64,000 nt of DNA, taken from positions 3,320,926 through 3,384,925 of the forward strand of contig OY821520.1 in NCBI GenBank assembly GCA_963682025.1, written 5' to 3'. The stretch is from Cordilura impudica (Eukaryota > Arthropoda > Insecta > Diptera > Scathophagidae). Every line of letters starts with the position of its first letter. Position 1 is the first letter of the stretch. The notes under the pieces are model-generated. The model did not search any database, was not told the DNA's origin, and worked only from the letters and a program-made list of their open reading frames with translations. The position numbers and the translations under genes were made by a program. Of this stretch, positions 22,988-34,266 are shown piece by piece.

Positions 22988-23863
22988 CATATCCTATACA
23001 AAGGATTTATTGAATTTATATTGATGTTTGTAACGACCAAAAATTCTTGATCTATACGACCTACTATTTATTATACCGATCTACTCAGAATTATATACTG
23101 AGTTGGTTAGTGATGTCCATCTGTGCGTTTGTCGGTCTGTATGTCCATCTAAACCTTGTAAACAAATATAAAAAATAAATTCTGTAGGCCATAGGACGAT
23201 CGCTGTTAAAATTGATGAAAGCAGGTTTATGTTCAGGCTTAGGCCTTATACCCTTATGGGATCGACTTAAGTTGCCGTAACATCCAGATTATCGTATAGA
23301 TAACGGTCAAATTTGGCTTATGTATGTTTATTATACCCATTGATCAGTAGACCAAAAATACACCCTGTAAAATCATTTTTGGTCAGAGTCTCCACTTTCC
23401 ACTGTATAAAATTAAAATTAGTTCGATTTTTCTCAAATTTTGTGTGTATATGTTTTTGAGAAGGATTAGTAACTTCAATAAATATGATCTTAATATGTCC
23501 ATTTTTTGACCTATTGTCAACATGAAATACTTATCATCAGAAATAGACAGTTCTGATTTCTGATTATTTTTCATATCGAATTATGACGTCAGCAAAGTTG
23601 ATTCTAGAACACTTTTATGGAACATAATTTTCCTACTTTTCTTAAAAATTGGCTGGTATATATTGGAGAACTCACATTTGGAAAATTTTTGGAACTGGTC
23701 CTCATATATAGTATTCACATTCATCTCATTATAATTTGGTTTATAATACAATTATCCAATAATGACCTCAGTCAGCATGGTTGGAACTAAAACTCTTTCT
23801 CGAAATTCTACTTGGTATAATCAGATACAGTCGGCCTAGCCCGACTATAATACACACACTCGT
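22988..23863 (+). repeat. Diverged family-1 element
   Basis: It starts TCCTATACAAAGGATTTATT, has GTGATGTCCATCTGTGCG and GTCGGTCTGTATGTCCATC, and ends CAGTCGGCCTAGCCCGACTA, then TAATACACACACTCGTTTT. The order matches family 1 throughout, but divergence is high, so this is an old subfamily copy. Confidence 0.7.
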
Positions 23864-24195
23864 TTTATTTGATGTTTGTTTTTATTTTTTGCCATTATAG
23901 CCTTTTTCGTAGCTGCTTTTGTGTGATAGCCTTTCTTATTTACACTAATACATTATTATTCATTTTTATGCAGGGATGTTTTTTTTCAGCAGCAATATTC
24001 CTTATTATGGCACTTGTTATTTGTAGTTGTATGTTTTGAGGTTATAAATTCAAATTTTCTACGAAAATTTAATACTTTTCGATGGTTGCTGGAAGGCATG
24101 GATATTAATTAATTTAATTTAGTTACAAAAAATATCCTTGAAAATTCAGTTTATCAAACTGTTTGGAAAATGGCAATAAAAAATTCTGATATTTT
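23864..24195. other. AT-rich spacer, no recognised feature
   Basis: Nothing identifiable. Confidence 0.4.
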
Positions 24196-26468
24196 GATGT
24201 CTAAACATTTATACGCGCAGGGGGGTAAATTTCTATTTCACAATATAATCACAAAAATAGCATAAGACGTGAGACGAAAACGGTGACTTATGATCGAATT
24301 GGTAAAAAATTATGATATATAATAACCTGTTTGAAAATGAAAAATGAGAAAATAAATTAAAAAATGAAAAATAAAAAATTAAAAATGGAAAATAAAAAAT
24401 AAAATATGAAAAATAAAAATGAAAAATTAACAATAAAAAATTAAAATTAAAAAATAAAAAATGAAATACGAAAAATGAAAAATAAAAAATGAAAAATCAA
24501 AAATAAAAAATTAAAAATAAAAATGAAAAACGAAAACGAAAACTCGAAAACTAAAAATGAAAAATAAAAAATAAAAAATTAAAAATGCAATGAATAATGA
24601 AAAATAAAAATTGAAAAAAGAAAAATTGAAAAAAAAAAATCAGAAATGAAAAATAAAAAATAAAAAATGAAAAAAAAAAATAAAAAATGAAAAACGAATA
24701 ATGAAAAATGAAAAACAAAAAATGAAAAATAAAAAATTAAAATTGAAAAATCAAAAATAAAAAATTAAAAATAAAAATGAAAAACGAAAACTCGAAAACT
24801 AAAAATGAAAAATGAAAAATAAAAAATAAAAAATGCAATGAAAAATGAAAAATAAAAATTGAAAAAAGAAAAATAAGAAATGAAAAATAAAAAATTAAAA
24901 AAAATAAAAAATGAAAAACGAATAATGAAAAATGAAAAATAAAAAATGAAAAATAAAAAATGAAGAAAAAAAATTAAAAATAAAAAATGACAAATAAAAA
25001 ATGAAAAGTTAAAAATAAAAAATGAAAAATGAAGAAAGAAAAATGAAAAATGACTACTGAAAAACCAAAAATGAAAAATGGAAAATAAAAACTGAAAAAT
25101 GAAAAATAAAAAATAAAAAATAAAAGCTGAAATATTAAAAAATAAAAAGAAAAAATGAAAAATAAAAAAATGAAAATGAAAAATAAAAAATGAAAAATGA
25201 AATATGAAAAATGAAATATGAAAAACAAAAAATGAAAATGAAAAATAAAAAATGAAAAATAAAAAATGGAAAATGAAAAATAAAATATGAAAAATAAAAA
25301 TGAAAAATGAACAATAAAAAATAAAAAATAAAAAATAAAAAATAAAAAATAAAAAATAAAAAATAAAAAATAAAATATAAAAAATAAAAAATAAAAAACA
25401 AAAAATAAAAAATAAAATATAAAAAATAAAAAATGAAAACCGAAAAATGAAAATAAAAATGAAAAACGAAAACTCTAAAACTAAAAATGAAAAAAAAAAA
25501 ATAAAAAATAATAAACAAAAAATGAAAAATTATATGAATTATGAAGAATAAAAAATTAAAAATAAAAATTTAAAAAAGAATAATAAGAAATGGAAAATAA
25601 AAAATGAAAAAAGAAAATAAAAAATGAATAACGAAAAATGAAAAACAAAAAATGAAAAATGAAGAAAGAAAAATGAAAAATAAAGAACGAAAAATAAAAA
25701 ATTACAAATAAAAAATGATTAACTAAAAATTAAAAATAAAAAATCAAAAATAACAAATGAAAAATAAAAAATTTAAAATACAAAATAAATAATGAAAAAT
25801 AAAAAATGAAAAAAGAAAAATGAAAAATTAAAAATGAAAAATGAAACCTGAAAAATGAAAAATAAGAAATGAAAAATAAAAGCTGAAAAATTAAAAAAGA
25901 AAAAGAAAAAATGAAAAATAAAAAATGAAAAATGAAAAATAAAAAATAAAAAATTCAAAATGAAAAATGAAAAATGAAAAATGAAAATTGAAAAATGAAA
26001 AATGAAAGATGAAAAATGAGAAATGAAAAAAGAAAAATGAAAAAAGGAAAAATGAAAAACGAAGAATGAAAAATGAAAAATGAAAAATGAAAGATGAAAA
26101 ATGAAAAATGAAAATTAAAAATTGAAAAACAAAATATAAAACATGAAATATAAAAAATTAAAAATAACAAATGAAAAATAAAAAAATGGAAAATGAAAAA
26201 TACAAAATGAATAATGAAAAATAAAAAATGAAAAAGAAAAAAAATGAAATATGAAAAATAAAAAATGATAAATTAAAAACGAAAAATTTAAAATTAACCG
26301 GTTGAAATAAAAATTAATAATAAATATTTTTATATAAGCAGAGCCCCTGCAGTTGATTGCTATAAGCGATAAATAGATGACGCTTTCTGTTTGATTTTAA
26401 AAGAGTGCCTTAAAAAATCTTTAATTACTAGGTGTTTACACATCTCCACTCTGATCGGAGTCACATGA
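24196..26468 (+). mobile_element. R element, complete with array (R4), 2.3 kb
   Basis: The left module runs from GATGTCTAAACATTTATACG through CGCAGGGGGGTAAATTTC, TATTTCACAATATAATCAC and TTATGATATATAATAACC. The array occupies 24331-26284 (mixed AAAAATG, AAAAATA and AAAAATT units, with runs of pure AAAAATA near 25315-25375). The right module starts TTAACCGGTTGAAATAAAAA and ends TACACATCTCCACTCTGATC, GGAGTCACATGACT. GATGTGTAAACATCTA-type sequence occurs near both ends in inverted orientation, so it behaves as a subterminal inverted repeat. There is no transposase. I do not recognise the family; a foldback or Helentron-associated element with a microsatellite core is a possible parallel. Confidence 0.8.
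24331..26284. repeat. A-rich heptamer-like array inside R4
   Basis: This is a degenerate array. Blocks such as AAACGAAAACTCGAAAACTA recur near 24530, 24782 and 25465, which indicates duplicated sub-blocks of a few hundred bases. Reverse-strand frames of up to 127 codons made only of F, I, L, H, S and Y are artefacts. Confidence 0.9.
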
Positions 26469-26509
26469 CTTTTTTTTTGATATTTTTCGATAAACTGTCA
26501 TAAATTACA

Positions 26510-27498
26510 TAGGATGCGACATTTTTTCTAATTTGTGTTGCAATTATAACAAGACTCTGTCCTTGAAATTTGCGATACACCTCCAAAATCTTGAGTTACG
26601 GGTAAAAACCGAGTTTTCGGCTCTTTTTCACATATAAGCCAGTAACTTTGATGGATATCTACCGATTTTTAATTTCTCAGCGGATTTAGGAAGAAGAAAC
26701 TAAAGCCTTTCGAAGATACCTACATAATATTTAAGTAATATTAAGACATATTCCTCCAGCAAACTCATTTAAAAAAAATTCTCTATTTCTCAACATTCAA
26801 GATGTTTTTACACATTCTTTTTATTTAGGAACCGTATAAGGAATGAATTTAATATAAAAGTATGTCTATTTATGAGTAAAACGCAGCATTAGAAATTGAT
26901 ATTAAACTTTTGATAAAAAATTTTTTTGGATTTTTATTTTTTTTATATAAAATCTATAAGTGTACGTATATCTTGTCCTGAAAGCTGTTTTATTGCATAT
27001 GAAAATCTGTTACATTTTCTATTAATGTTGAATGGCAATATTCACAAACAAGAGCGATTGAAGTGTTTGTTGCATACCTCAACCACTCCAATATTATTTT
27101 TAGAATCCGATATCCGATATCCTGCATCATATTAGAAACTTCACTAAACAGAAACATTGTGCATGCATTTATTCCATAAAATTTTTTTTTTATGAAAAGT
27201 TCAATAACATGCTTTTATAATAAATTCATACATTATACGGTTCCTAGATAAAAAAAATGTGAAAAACATCTCCAAAGTTGAAAAACAGAGAATTTTAAAA
27301 TGAGTTTTCTGGAGGAATACGCAATATTACTTAAATATCATGTATATATCTTCGAAAGGTTTTAGTTTCTTCTCTCTAAATCCGCTGAGAAATTAAAAAT
27401 CGGTTAATAACTCAAGATTTTGGAGGTGTTTCGCAAATTTGAAGGACAGAGTCTTGTTGTAGTCGACAATAACTACTAGAAAAAAGTATCGCATCACA
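26510..27498. mobile_element. Foldback element with about 330-bp inverted arms
   Basis: The left arm (26512-26863) and right arm (27205-27496) match in inverted orientation: GATGCGACATTTTTTCTA against its partner ending GTATCGCATC, then CAAGACTCTGTCCTT, CACCTCCAAAATCTTGAG, TCTCAGCGGATTTAG, CTTTCGAAGATA, TTCCTCCAG and GGAACCGTATAA. The left arm has about 60 extra bp (GGTAAAAACCGAGTTTTCGG) that the right arm lacks. The roughly 340-bp middle contains no coding domain that I recognise. It directly follows R4. Confidence 0.8.
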
Positions 27499-27756
27499 GG
27501 TATTTTTTTTTCTGTCACACAGTGTTATCATTGGAATTAAACTATATCTAGTTAGTTATAATTTTTATTAAAATCCAATTAAATTGAAGGCAAATAAATA
27601 ATGAAGGAGGGTTTTTTTTTTATTTACATTTTTGTAATTCTTCGGTGCCTCCTGAATTTATTTTTAAATTAAATCATTTTGAATATTAATTGAAAAATAA
27701 TAGGAAAAATAATAATTTATGTGTAAATATTTAATGACCTGGAAAAATAACAATAA
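27499..27756. other. AT-rich spacer
   Basis: No feature recognised. Confidence 0.4.
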
Positions 27757-28084
27757 TAAATTTCTATTTCACAATACAATCACAAAAACAGTGTAACACG
27801 TAATAGGTGAGAGCTGACACATAACGCTCTGTGACTTATGATTGCATTGGTGAAAAAATTATGATATAACATTGTTTTTTTATGCCACTTTTTTGAAAGC
27901 GTCATCTATGTAGCACTTATATACGTTTATATTGGGATATTTTTAACGTTTTTCAGCAAAGGGTTGTTGAATTAGCTGAAACAGTTTTTGCTATAAGTGG
28001 TACATAGATGACGCTTTCTGTTTGATTTTAAAAAATTACATAAAAAAATCTTTAATTACTAGATGTGATCGGACTCCCATGATT
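27757..28084 (+). mobile_element. R element without array (R5), left end truncated
   Basis: It reads ATAAATTTCTATTTCACAATA...GTGTAACACG...GTGACTTATGATTGCATTGG, then the hairpin AAAGCGTCATCTATGTAGCA...GGTACATAGATGACGCTTT and the right end TCTTTAATTACTAGATGTGA, then TCGGACTCCCATG. It is the uninterrupted counterpart of R3 and supplies the empty site for the family-1 insertion there (TGTAATTTTTTAAAATC on the reverse strand). Confidence 0.8.
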
Positions 28085-28186
28085 TTTTGATTTTAGTTTT
28101 GCCGTTTTGTTATTTTATTTTATTTTATTACTAAAATAATTAATAAAATTAATAAAATATTTAAAAAGTAAATTGTTATATTTATA
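28085..28186 (-). repeat. Inverted-duplication copy 2, inner segment
   Basis: The sequence TTTAGTTTTGCCGTTTTG...TTAAAAAGTAAATTGTTATATTTATA is the reverse complement of 18115-18219. The match resumes at 35384, on the other side of a 7.2-kb insertion. Confidence 0.85.
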
Positions 28187-28719
28187 CCCTCCACTCCAGT
28201 GTGCAGAGGGTATATATAAGTTTGTCATTCCGTTAGTAATAATTAGAAAAAAAAATGTGGACCCCATAAAATATATATATTTGGGATCCTTATAACAAGC
28301 GGAGTTGATATAGCGATGTCCGTCTGTCCGTCTGTCCGGCTGTCCGTCTGTCCGTCTGTCCGTCTGTGGAAATCACGATGACGGCTTCAATCGGGCAACT
28401 AGGTTGATCGTTGGTATAAAAAATGATTCAGTAACATCCTGAAAAGTTTGCTATTTAAAATCGTCCAAATCGGTTTATCTGGTCCCGAGAATTGAACGAT
28501 GGAGTAAAAAAAGTCTTGAAAAAATATGATTTGACTATGTTGTTCTTGTCACGATAACGTTCTCAATAGGACAGCTAGGGCGCTTGTTGTTAGTGAGATG
28601 ATACACCAACATCACGAGAAGGTTTCTGTTTTTTAAATCGTGACAATAGGTTTCATAGGTGCCGAGAAATCACTGAAAAGTTAAAAAAAATATGATGTTT
28701 TCCTATATTGTTATTCTAA

Positions 28720-29158
28720 ATTTTGTATTTTGTCACAGCTGTACTTGTTGTTTTTATGGTCGTTGTGATATAAAAATTCACCAATATCAACATTTTATGG
28801 TGTAATATTTAAGTTAATTAATTAATAAAAGAAACTATATAAAATCAATATCAATATTCTGCGATTTTTATAAGATCACAAAATATTACAAATTGATACA
28901 TACAGACTACTGTTGCAAATATCAAAATACTACAAATAACATTCATATATTCTGTATATGTATTTCGATAATAAGCGCATATTAAAAATAATAAAATATA
29001 AATTATTTTATTTATACAAAATATTGCAATTTTTAGGGTTGCAAAAAATAGTATGATTTTAAGGGGTCTACTTTTAGTACATACTTGCATTCAAAAGTAG
29101 TATTGAAACCATAAAATTCTACCCTGTTAAGAATTGGTGTTTAAAAAAATTTTTTTTT
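28720..29158. other. Unassigned AT-rich DNA inside the family-2 insertion
   Basis: No recognised feature. A reverse frame at 28851-29090 has no domain. Confidence 0.4.
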
Positions 29159-29166
29159 CTCAGATG
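29159..29166. other. 8-bp target site duplication, left copy
   Basis: CTCAGATG immediately precedes the hAT terminal repeat and is repeated exactly at 31961-31968. Confidence 0.95.
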
Positions 29167-31960
29167 CAGGGTCGCCAGTTTTTTTTTACCTCCAATCCCC
29201 AATTTAAAATTTGTCAACCCCAAAAATCCCCAATTTTTTTATTTTTTTATTTTATCATTTTATTTATAGTAAAAATTTTTATTTACAAAAAATAACGTTA
29301 AAAAAATTAAAATTAAAATAACAAAACAATTTGTACTGGATTGGGTTTAAATTCAAATTTTGCACTAAAAAAATAATTATTTGAAGTATTTTATATAAGA
29401 AAAAGGAACATAGTAGAAAAATACTTAAAATTTATGTACCAAAATTTATTATATCAAAAACTTCTGAATCAAAATCTTCCGATTCTTCTGCTTCGGCTAT
29501 CTTTTTGTACATATTTTTTGTATTAAAAAGTTTTAACATTTCAGGAGGTGGAGTAAACTTTTCGCAGCAAATGGAATTATTTTGAAAATACGTATTTATT
29601 CTAACGAGACTTTCTAATACCTCATATTGTATTTTGTTACGTATTTTAGTTTTAACGGTATTCATTATCGAAAAAACTCTTTCCACGCACGCGTTACTTG
29701 TTGGTACACACAACATATTTAGTACCAGCTCAGCCAGCTCCTTAAACGGTTTTGACCCAGCTGCATCTTCATAAGAAAAACGTTCGTCCAAAATAAACTT
29801 AAGTTGGTAGTCACGTCTTCGCCAAAATAATCATTCCACTTCACAAATCGCATTTTTCTCCACTGCGATTCATATATATCCCGTGATATATCTGTTTTTA
29901 TCACTGGTTTCAATATCATTGCAATTGAATTGAAATTTGGTTGCCCCACAGAATTACAACATACTTTTGGAGAAAAATGCTTATAAGTTTTAAAAAAAAT
30001 TTGATTTGGCGGAAAACGTTTTAACATTTGAAGCAATAAATTTTTAAGATATAAAAAGCAAGTCTTCCTGGTATTTAAACATTGTGGTTGAACTATTATT
30101 TCTTCTTCAAATTCGTATCCTAAATCCATTGCTTCCAAAGAAAAGTAAGCAGATTCATTCTCCATGGCCTCTTTAAATTTATCCACATCAGCTTCATCTT
30201 TTAACTTAGCTATTACAGCTGGTTTTAAAATTCTTGATGCTAGAGAAAGTAAACTTATATGGAGTTTGTCGTAAATGCTACCAGCGTCCATTTTGTCGCT
30301 TTGAAAATCTAAATTTAACCTATTCATTTCATTTAAAATAGGAGCCATAAATATTAAGTATAGTCTATTTTCTTCATTGCACTTCAAACTATAAATTATC
30401 TGGGCTGTTCTTTCGGCCTCTGCTGTTGCTATTATTGAAAAGTGGTACTTTAGTTCGACCCATTGTTCAAGCACTCTTTTAACAGCTAAACCATATGAAT
30501 GCCACCTGGTCGAAGATATTTGAACTAGTTGGTTAAATTTTATGGAATCAAATCCAGTATTGATTAAATCAAATACGCGTTTATATTTAATAGTTCTGAG
30601 AGGGCTATTACTAAAGTAGTTAAAAATTTCCCTAACTAAAAATTCAACTTCGGAGGGAAATACTTTAGATGCCTCTGGGCAGCATAAATGCAGAGAATGG
30701 CAAGTACACTTTATAAGTATTATATCAGGATTGTCCGTTTTTAAATAGGTATAAAGACTTTTCCTTTGTCCGCATAAATTATTTGCACCATCTGTACCTA
30801 TGGCTAAAATATTTTTTCGATCATTTCCTACATTTTTTAAATAATTGACAAGCCCTTCATACAATTTCTCAGCTGTCGCCTCTTCTACAAGAAATAATCC
30901 CAAAAAATCTGTTACGATTTCGCATTTCTTGATGTTAAAATACCGGATGCAAATACTCATCCATTTATTCCGAGAGATGTCTGTAGACTCGTCCACAATC
31001 AATGAGTACTTAGAGCTGCCAATCTCATTGACTAAATTGGTAAGAAGAACAGGAGCAACTACATATTTTATAATAGCCGAACATTTTGTTCGATGCAGCC
31101 GTAATTTTTCAAATTCCTTTGTTCCAAATGACTTTAGCATCTCAGGCAGATGATCCACAGATGATATTGATGAATGCTTCGCTGTAAAAATGGCAATCTT
31201 TATATCAATTGACTACACCTGCAAAAATTTTAAATTTCATCAAACAAAATCTTTGTATGCACATAAAAAGAAAGAGTTTACCATAGTTTTCTAATGTATT
31301 TTTTGCATAAAGAGACTCGAAGTAATTTTTGTGTTTCGTAGATTCACCATGACGCTTTAGATCCTTTTTCTGGGAATTTAATGAAGTCTTACAAGCCACA
31401 CAAAAAGAATCATTTGATGTATTACTTGTTACTTGGAAAGATTTTGGTGCACAAGATATAGATTTAAGCCAACCTAAGAAGAAAAACTCATATTAACGCT
31501 ATAACCATATTTATATATTAATTTTTCATACCTTGTGCCCAATTTTCTTGTTCCCAATTAGGATTATGTCTTTTTTTTCCAGAATCAACTTTTGCGGCCA
31601 TTGTTAACGATAAATTTATATTTTTCAAACTCTTCTTTTGTATAATCATTCACAGGGAATAATGGCACTAGTTTTTAGACTTGCCAATCTAATTCGTTTT
31701 TTGGTAATACATATTATTTCATTGTTGCCACTACTTTTAAATAAAAAAGTGTTAATAAATAACATATTGGCAAAAAAAAAAAATCAATTTGAAACATAAA
31801 AGAAAATATTGTTTAGATATATTATTTCATCCCCAAGAAATCCCCAAAAATTTTGTTTGCATCCCCATGAAAACCCCGGATCCCTAAACCAAAAATTTCA
31901 TCCCCATTTCCAAAAAAAAATCCCCTATTTGGGGATAAAACCCCTAAACTGGCAACACTG
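29167..31960 (-). mobile_element. hAT transposon, full length, 2,794 bp
   Basis: The terminal inverted repeats are CAGGGTCGCCAGTTT (left) and, inverted, CAGTGTTGCCAGTTTAGGGG (right). A perfect 8-bp target duplication, CTCAGATG, lies on both sides, the hallmark of hAT elements. Both subterminal regions are rich in CCCC/GGGG blocks (TCCCCAATTT; GGGGATAAAACCCC). One transposase gene is carried on the reverse strand. The perfect duplication points to a recent insertion, though the gene is already broken. Confidence 0.95.
29432..31602 (-). pseudogene. hAT transposase (BED finger plus DDE/RNase H-like), frameshifted
   Basis: On the reverse strand, an N-terminal segment from the ATG at 31602 (MAAKVDSGKKRHNP) reaches NWEQENWAQG only after a one-base shift. 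An intron about 59 bp long (GTATG...TTCTTAG, 31531-31474) leads to a BED-type zinc finger (FCVACKTSL...LKRHGESTKH; C-x2-C...H-x5-H). A second intron lies near 31281-31213. The main frame (31158-29719, 479 codons) has DHLPEMLKSFG, the first catalytic region YSLIVDESTDIS, AIGTDGANNLCGQ, CTCHSLHLCC and RWHSYG. A frameshift near 29805 separates the C-terminal frame (29791-29432), which holds the hAT dimerisation motif LVLNMLCVPTSNACVERVFS. Product: cut-and-paste transposase, nuclear. Family resemblance is to the ZBED/FAM200-like group of hAT proteins. At least two frameshifts make it inactive as written; exact splice phases are uncertain. Confidence 0.9.
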
Positions 31961-31968
31961 CTCAGATG
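31961..31968. other. 8-bp target site duplication, right copy
   Basis: CTCAGATG follows the right hAT terminal repeat and is identical to 29159-29166. Confidence 0.95.
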
Positions 31969-32023
31969 ATAATAAATGTCAATAATATTTAATTATAATA
32001 CATTTTTAAAATTTATTATTTAA

Positions 32024-32155
32024 TGTTTGGCGCAGGCAAACGCCATTCCCGGACTACCGAGAATTTAATGCACGATTTATTCCGCATTAGGAATAACCGC
32101 GGAGCTCAGCTCAATCAAAATGCAATGATTAAGCCTCGCTCTGGGAAACAAGTGT
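32024..32155 (-). ncRNA. U1 snRNA-derived repeat, 5'-truncated copy B
   Basis: Read on the reverse strand, it contains CAGAGCGAGGCTTAATCATTGCA, TGATTGAGCTGAGC, GCGGTTATTCCTAATG, AATAAATCGTGCATTAAATT, CTCGGTAGTCCGGGAATGGCG and TTTGCCTGCGCC. These are in the order of U1 stem-loop II to the Sm site and 3' stem-loop as I know it from Drosophila U1. The first 40-50 nt of U1, with the 5' splice-site-pairing ACUUACCUG, are absent. The Sm site is degraded (AAATTCTCGG). It is therefore a pseudogene or the head of a U1-derived repeat rather than a functional snRNA. Confidence 0.75.
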
Positions 32156-32159
32156 TCAT

Positions 32160-32286
32160 GCTTCCCTTTGGACAAACGCCATTCCCAACTACCAAAAATT
32201 GTAGGCACGAGCTATCCACATCAGGAATAGTCGCGGGCTCAACTCAATCAAAGTGCAATGATTAAGCTTCGCCCTGGGAAACATGT
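32160..32286 (-). ncRNA. U1 snRNA-derived repeat, 5'-truncated copy A
   Basis: This is the tandem partner of copy B. The reverse strand reads GTTTCCCAGGGCGAAGCTTA, ATCATTGCACTTTGATTGAG, TTGAGCCCGCGACTATTCCT, GATGTGGATAGCTCGTGCC, then an intact Sm-like site AATTTTTGG and GTAGTTGGGAATGGCGTTTG. It matches U1 better than copy B in the Sm region. Both copies begin at the same internal point of U1 and share non-U1 linker (GGGAAACA..GT.TTCAT), so they arose by tandem duplication of an already truncated unit (period about 135 bp). A partial third linker may follow at 32286-32320. Confidence 0.8.
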
Positions 32287-32933
32287 ATTCATTCATTTCT
32301 TAGCACAAACCGAACTTCTTATGGCACATTAAAAATAAACTAATTGAGAAGTACAATTCATCATTACGCTGTATTATAATACTATTTTCTTATTTTACTA
32401 CTAGCTAGTAAACAAAGTGATCGTATCATTGTAAACGAAATAGTGTTGAAATTGTGTGCAGATTTGTTTTACTTAAAAACTGTTTATACAGATAGTGAAT
32501 AAAATCCCAGTAAACAATTTATGCAATAAGTGATCATGTGGAGTCTTTTTTGACTCCTCTGTGCTATTAAAACAGTCATAAATGCGCTATTTTGCTGATC
32601 ACAAAATATTCTTTTGTGGGGAGGAAATATTACCTTACCCCCGACTCATCTTGAGAACCTTTTTATCCAATTTTCTGATTAATTTCGACTTATTTTTGAG
32701 TCATATTTAATGTCATTTTTTTATAAATCACTTTTTAAGCGTAAGCAAGAATCATTTCTTAATCTTTTTCTAATACCGCATGTGATGAATCAGGTTTTAA
32801 TCATCAAAAGTGCTCGAAGAAGACACAGTAAGATGATTTTTGTTAAAACAATCTTCGAAATGATTACTGGGATATCGTATATTTTTGTTTACACACACAT
32901 ATACATAATGGCACCAGAGTAAGCCGACCTCTC
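32287..32933. other. AT-rich DNA inside the family-2 insertion, unassigned
   Basis: The 70-codon frame at 32710-32922 has no recognisable domain. Nothing else is seen. Confidence 0.4.
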
Positions 32934-32941
32934 TCATGAAA

Positions 32942-33505
32942 CACATAGACGACAGCGGCTACACGACTACAGCCTGTCAAAAATAAAATACACACGTTTA
33001 TATGAAAACGATTATTTTGACACCAACACAGCTACACGACTACATGACCACTTTTGCTGCTGTAGTCAACTTAGGCTAATTTCTGTTTTTGTTGGCTACA
33101 AAATAAAAATAGTGTTGACAATATAACAAAATATGTAAAAGATATTAGTGCTACGAAATATTTTATTTTGTTGAAAAAATTAATCGTAAAATGAAATGCT
33201 ATAATAATTCTATTAATAAGTAAATTTATTTATTTATTTTTAAGTTATAATAATGCATTATAAATAAGTAATATATTTAAGACAATTTTATATAGAATCA
33301 TACATGTTTTTCTATTTTAATAAAGTTAAAAAAAAATATAATTGGCACTACTGAAATAAAAATGATTTTGTATAAAAACAGCTGTTTATATTGTTGTTAT
33401 ATGTTGCTGTCATTTTCAAAAAAATTAAGTAGTTGACTACACGACTACAATTGTAGCCAGTAGCATTTGTATCCGTGTGTTTGTGTAGCCTCTGTCGTCT
33501 ATGTC
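32942..33505. mobile_element. MITE with GACATAGACGACAG termini, 564 bp
   Basis: The terminal inverted repeats are CACATAGACGACAGCGGCTA and, inverted, GACATAGACGACAGAGGCTA. Subterminal copies of CGACTACA motifs also match. The flanks TCATGAAA (32934-32941) and TTATGAAA (33506-33513) differ at one of 8 positions, fitting an 8-bp hAT-type target duplication. There is no coding capacity. Confidence 0.8.
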
Positions 33506-33919
33506 TTATGAAAGCTTTTGAACAAAGCAGATATACGTCGCATTGTTTTGTGAAATCTTACATTGTTTTTTAATAGGTACCAGTGATGCCAGGAGATTTT
33601 TACAGAAATCTCTACGCTAATGAAAAAAAAAATCCCTTTTTTTTCCTACACCCACTTTTTTCTCTCTACATTTTTCCCTACACTACTTTTTTCAATTTTT
33701 CAAAAAAAAATTATTTTTAATTTGTTAATTTTCAATTTCAATAATGCAAAAATAACATAAAAACGAAAAAAATATCATAAAAAATAAGATAAGAATATCA
33801 TTAGAATTACATAAAAACAACATAAAAAACCAACAGATATTATAAAAAAAATATTTTTACTATTCTGTATAATTCATCTTTTATATGGCTAGATGTGCAT
33901 TTAAAATTTACACAATTAA

Positions 33920-34199
33920 TTAAAATGGCTTGCAAATGGGATCTTATAACGTAAACAGAATTTTGGTTGTTGGTTTTAAAAGACATTTTTTTTAAGACAT
34001 TGGTTATTAGCATGTATACTTAGATCTGATTTATCGCAATTTAATATTTTTTCACAAGCCTTGCATCTGTATTTAAAGTCGTCATCTTTGACCTGTTCTA
34101 TCCCATTAGCTTCTCGTCTCTCAACTAACTTGAGTAAAACCTTTGTTTTCTGTATTTCTTTGATGTGTTTTCAGCATCATCGAAAAACGAATCGGACAT
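33920..34199 (-). pseudogene. hAT transposase N-terminus with BED-like finger, frameshifted
   Basis: From the ATG at 34199 the reverse strand reads MSDSFFDDAENTSKKYRK, then shifts frame into TKVLLKLVERREANGIEQVK and YRCKACEKILNCDKSDLSIH, ending NNQCLKK. The spacing C-x2-C...H is that of a BED-type zinc finger that binds transposon ends. The DDE domain is not found, so this is only the first part of a dead gene. Confidence 0.6.
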
Positions 34200-34266
34200 T
34201 TTTCTAAAATCAATTATGTTTACATTTATAATATTTTAATATTCTTTTTATTTACAAACTTACTTA

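Noticed and set aside
30845..31153. 102-codon forward frame
   Set aside because: It is antisense to the hAT transposase core.
32023..32265. 80-codon forward frame across the U1-like units
   Set aside because: It is antisense to two tandem U1-derived units; the snRNA similarity explains the sequence.
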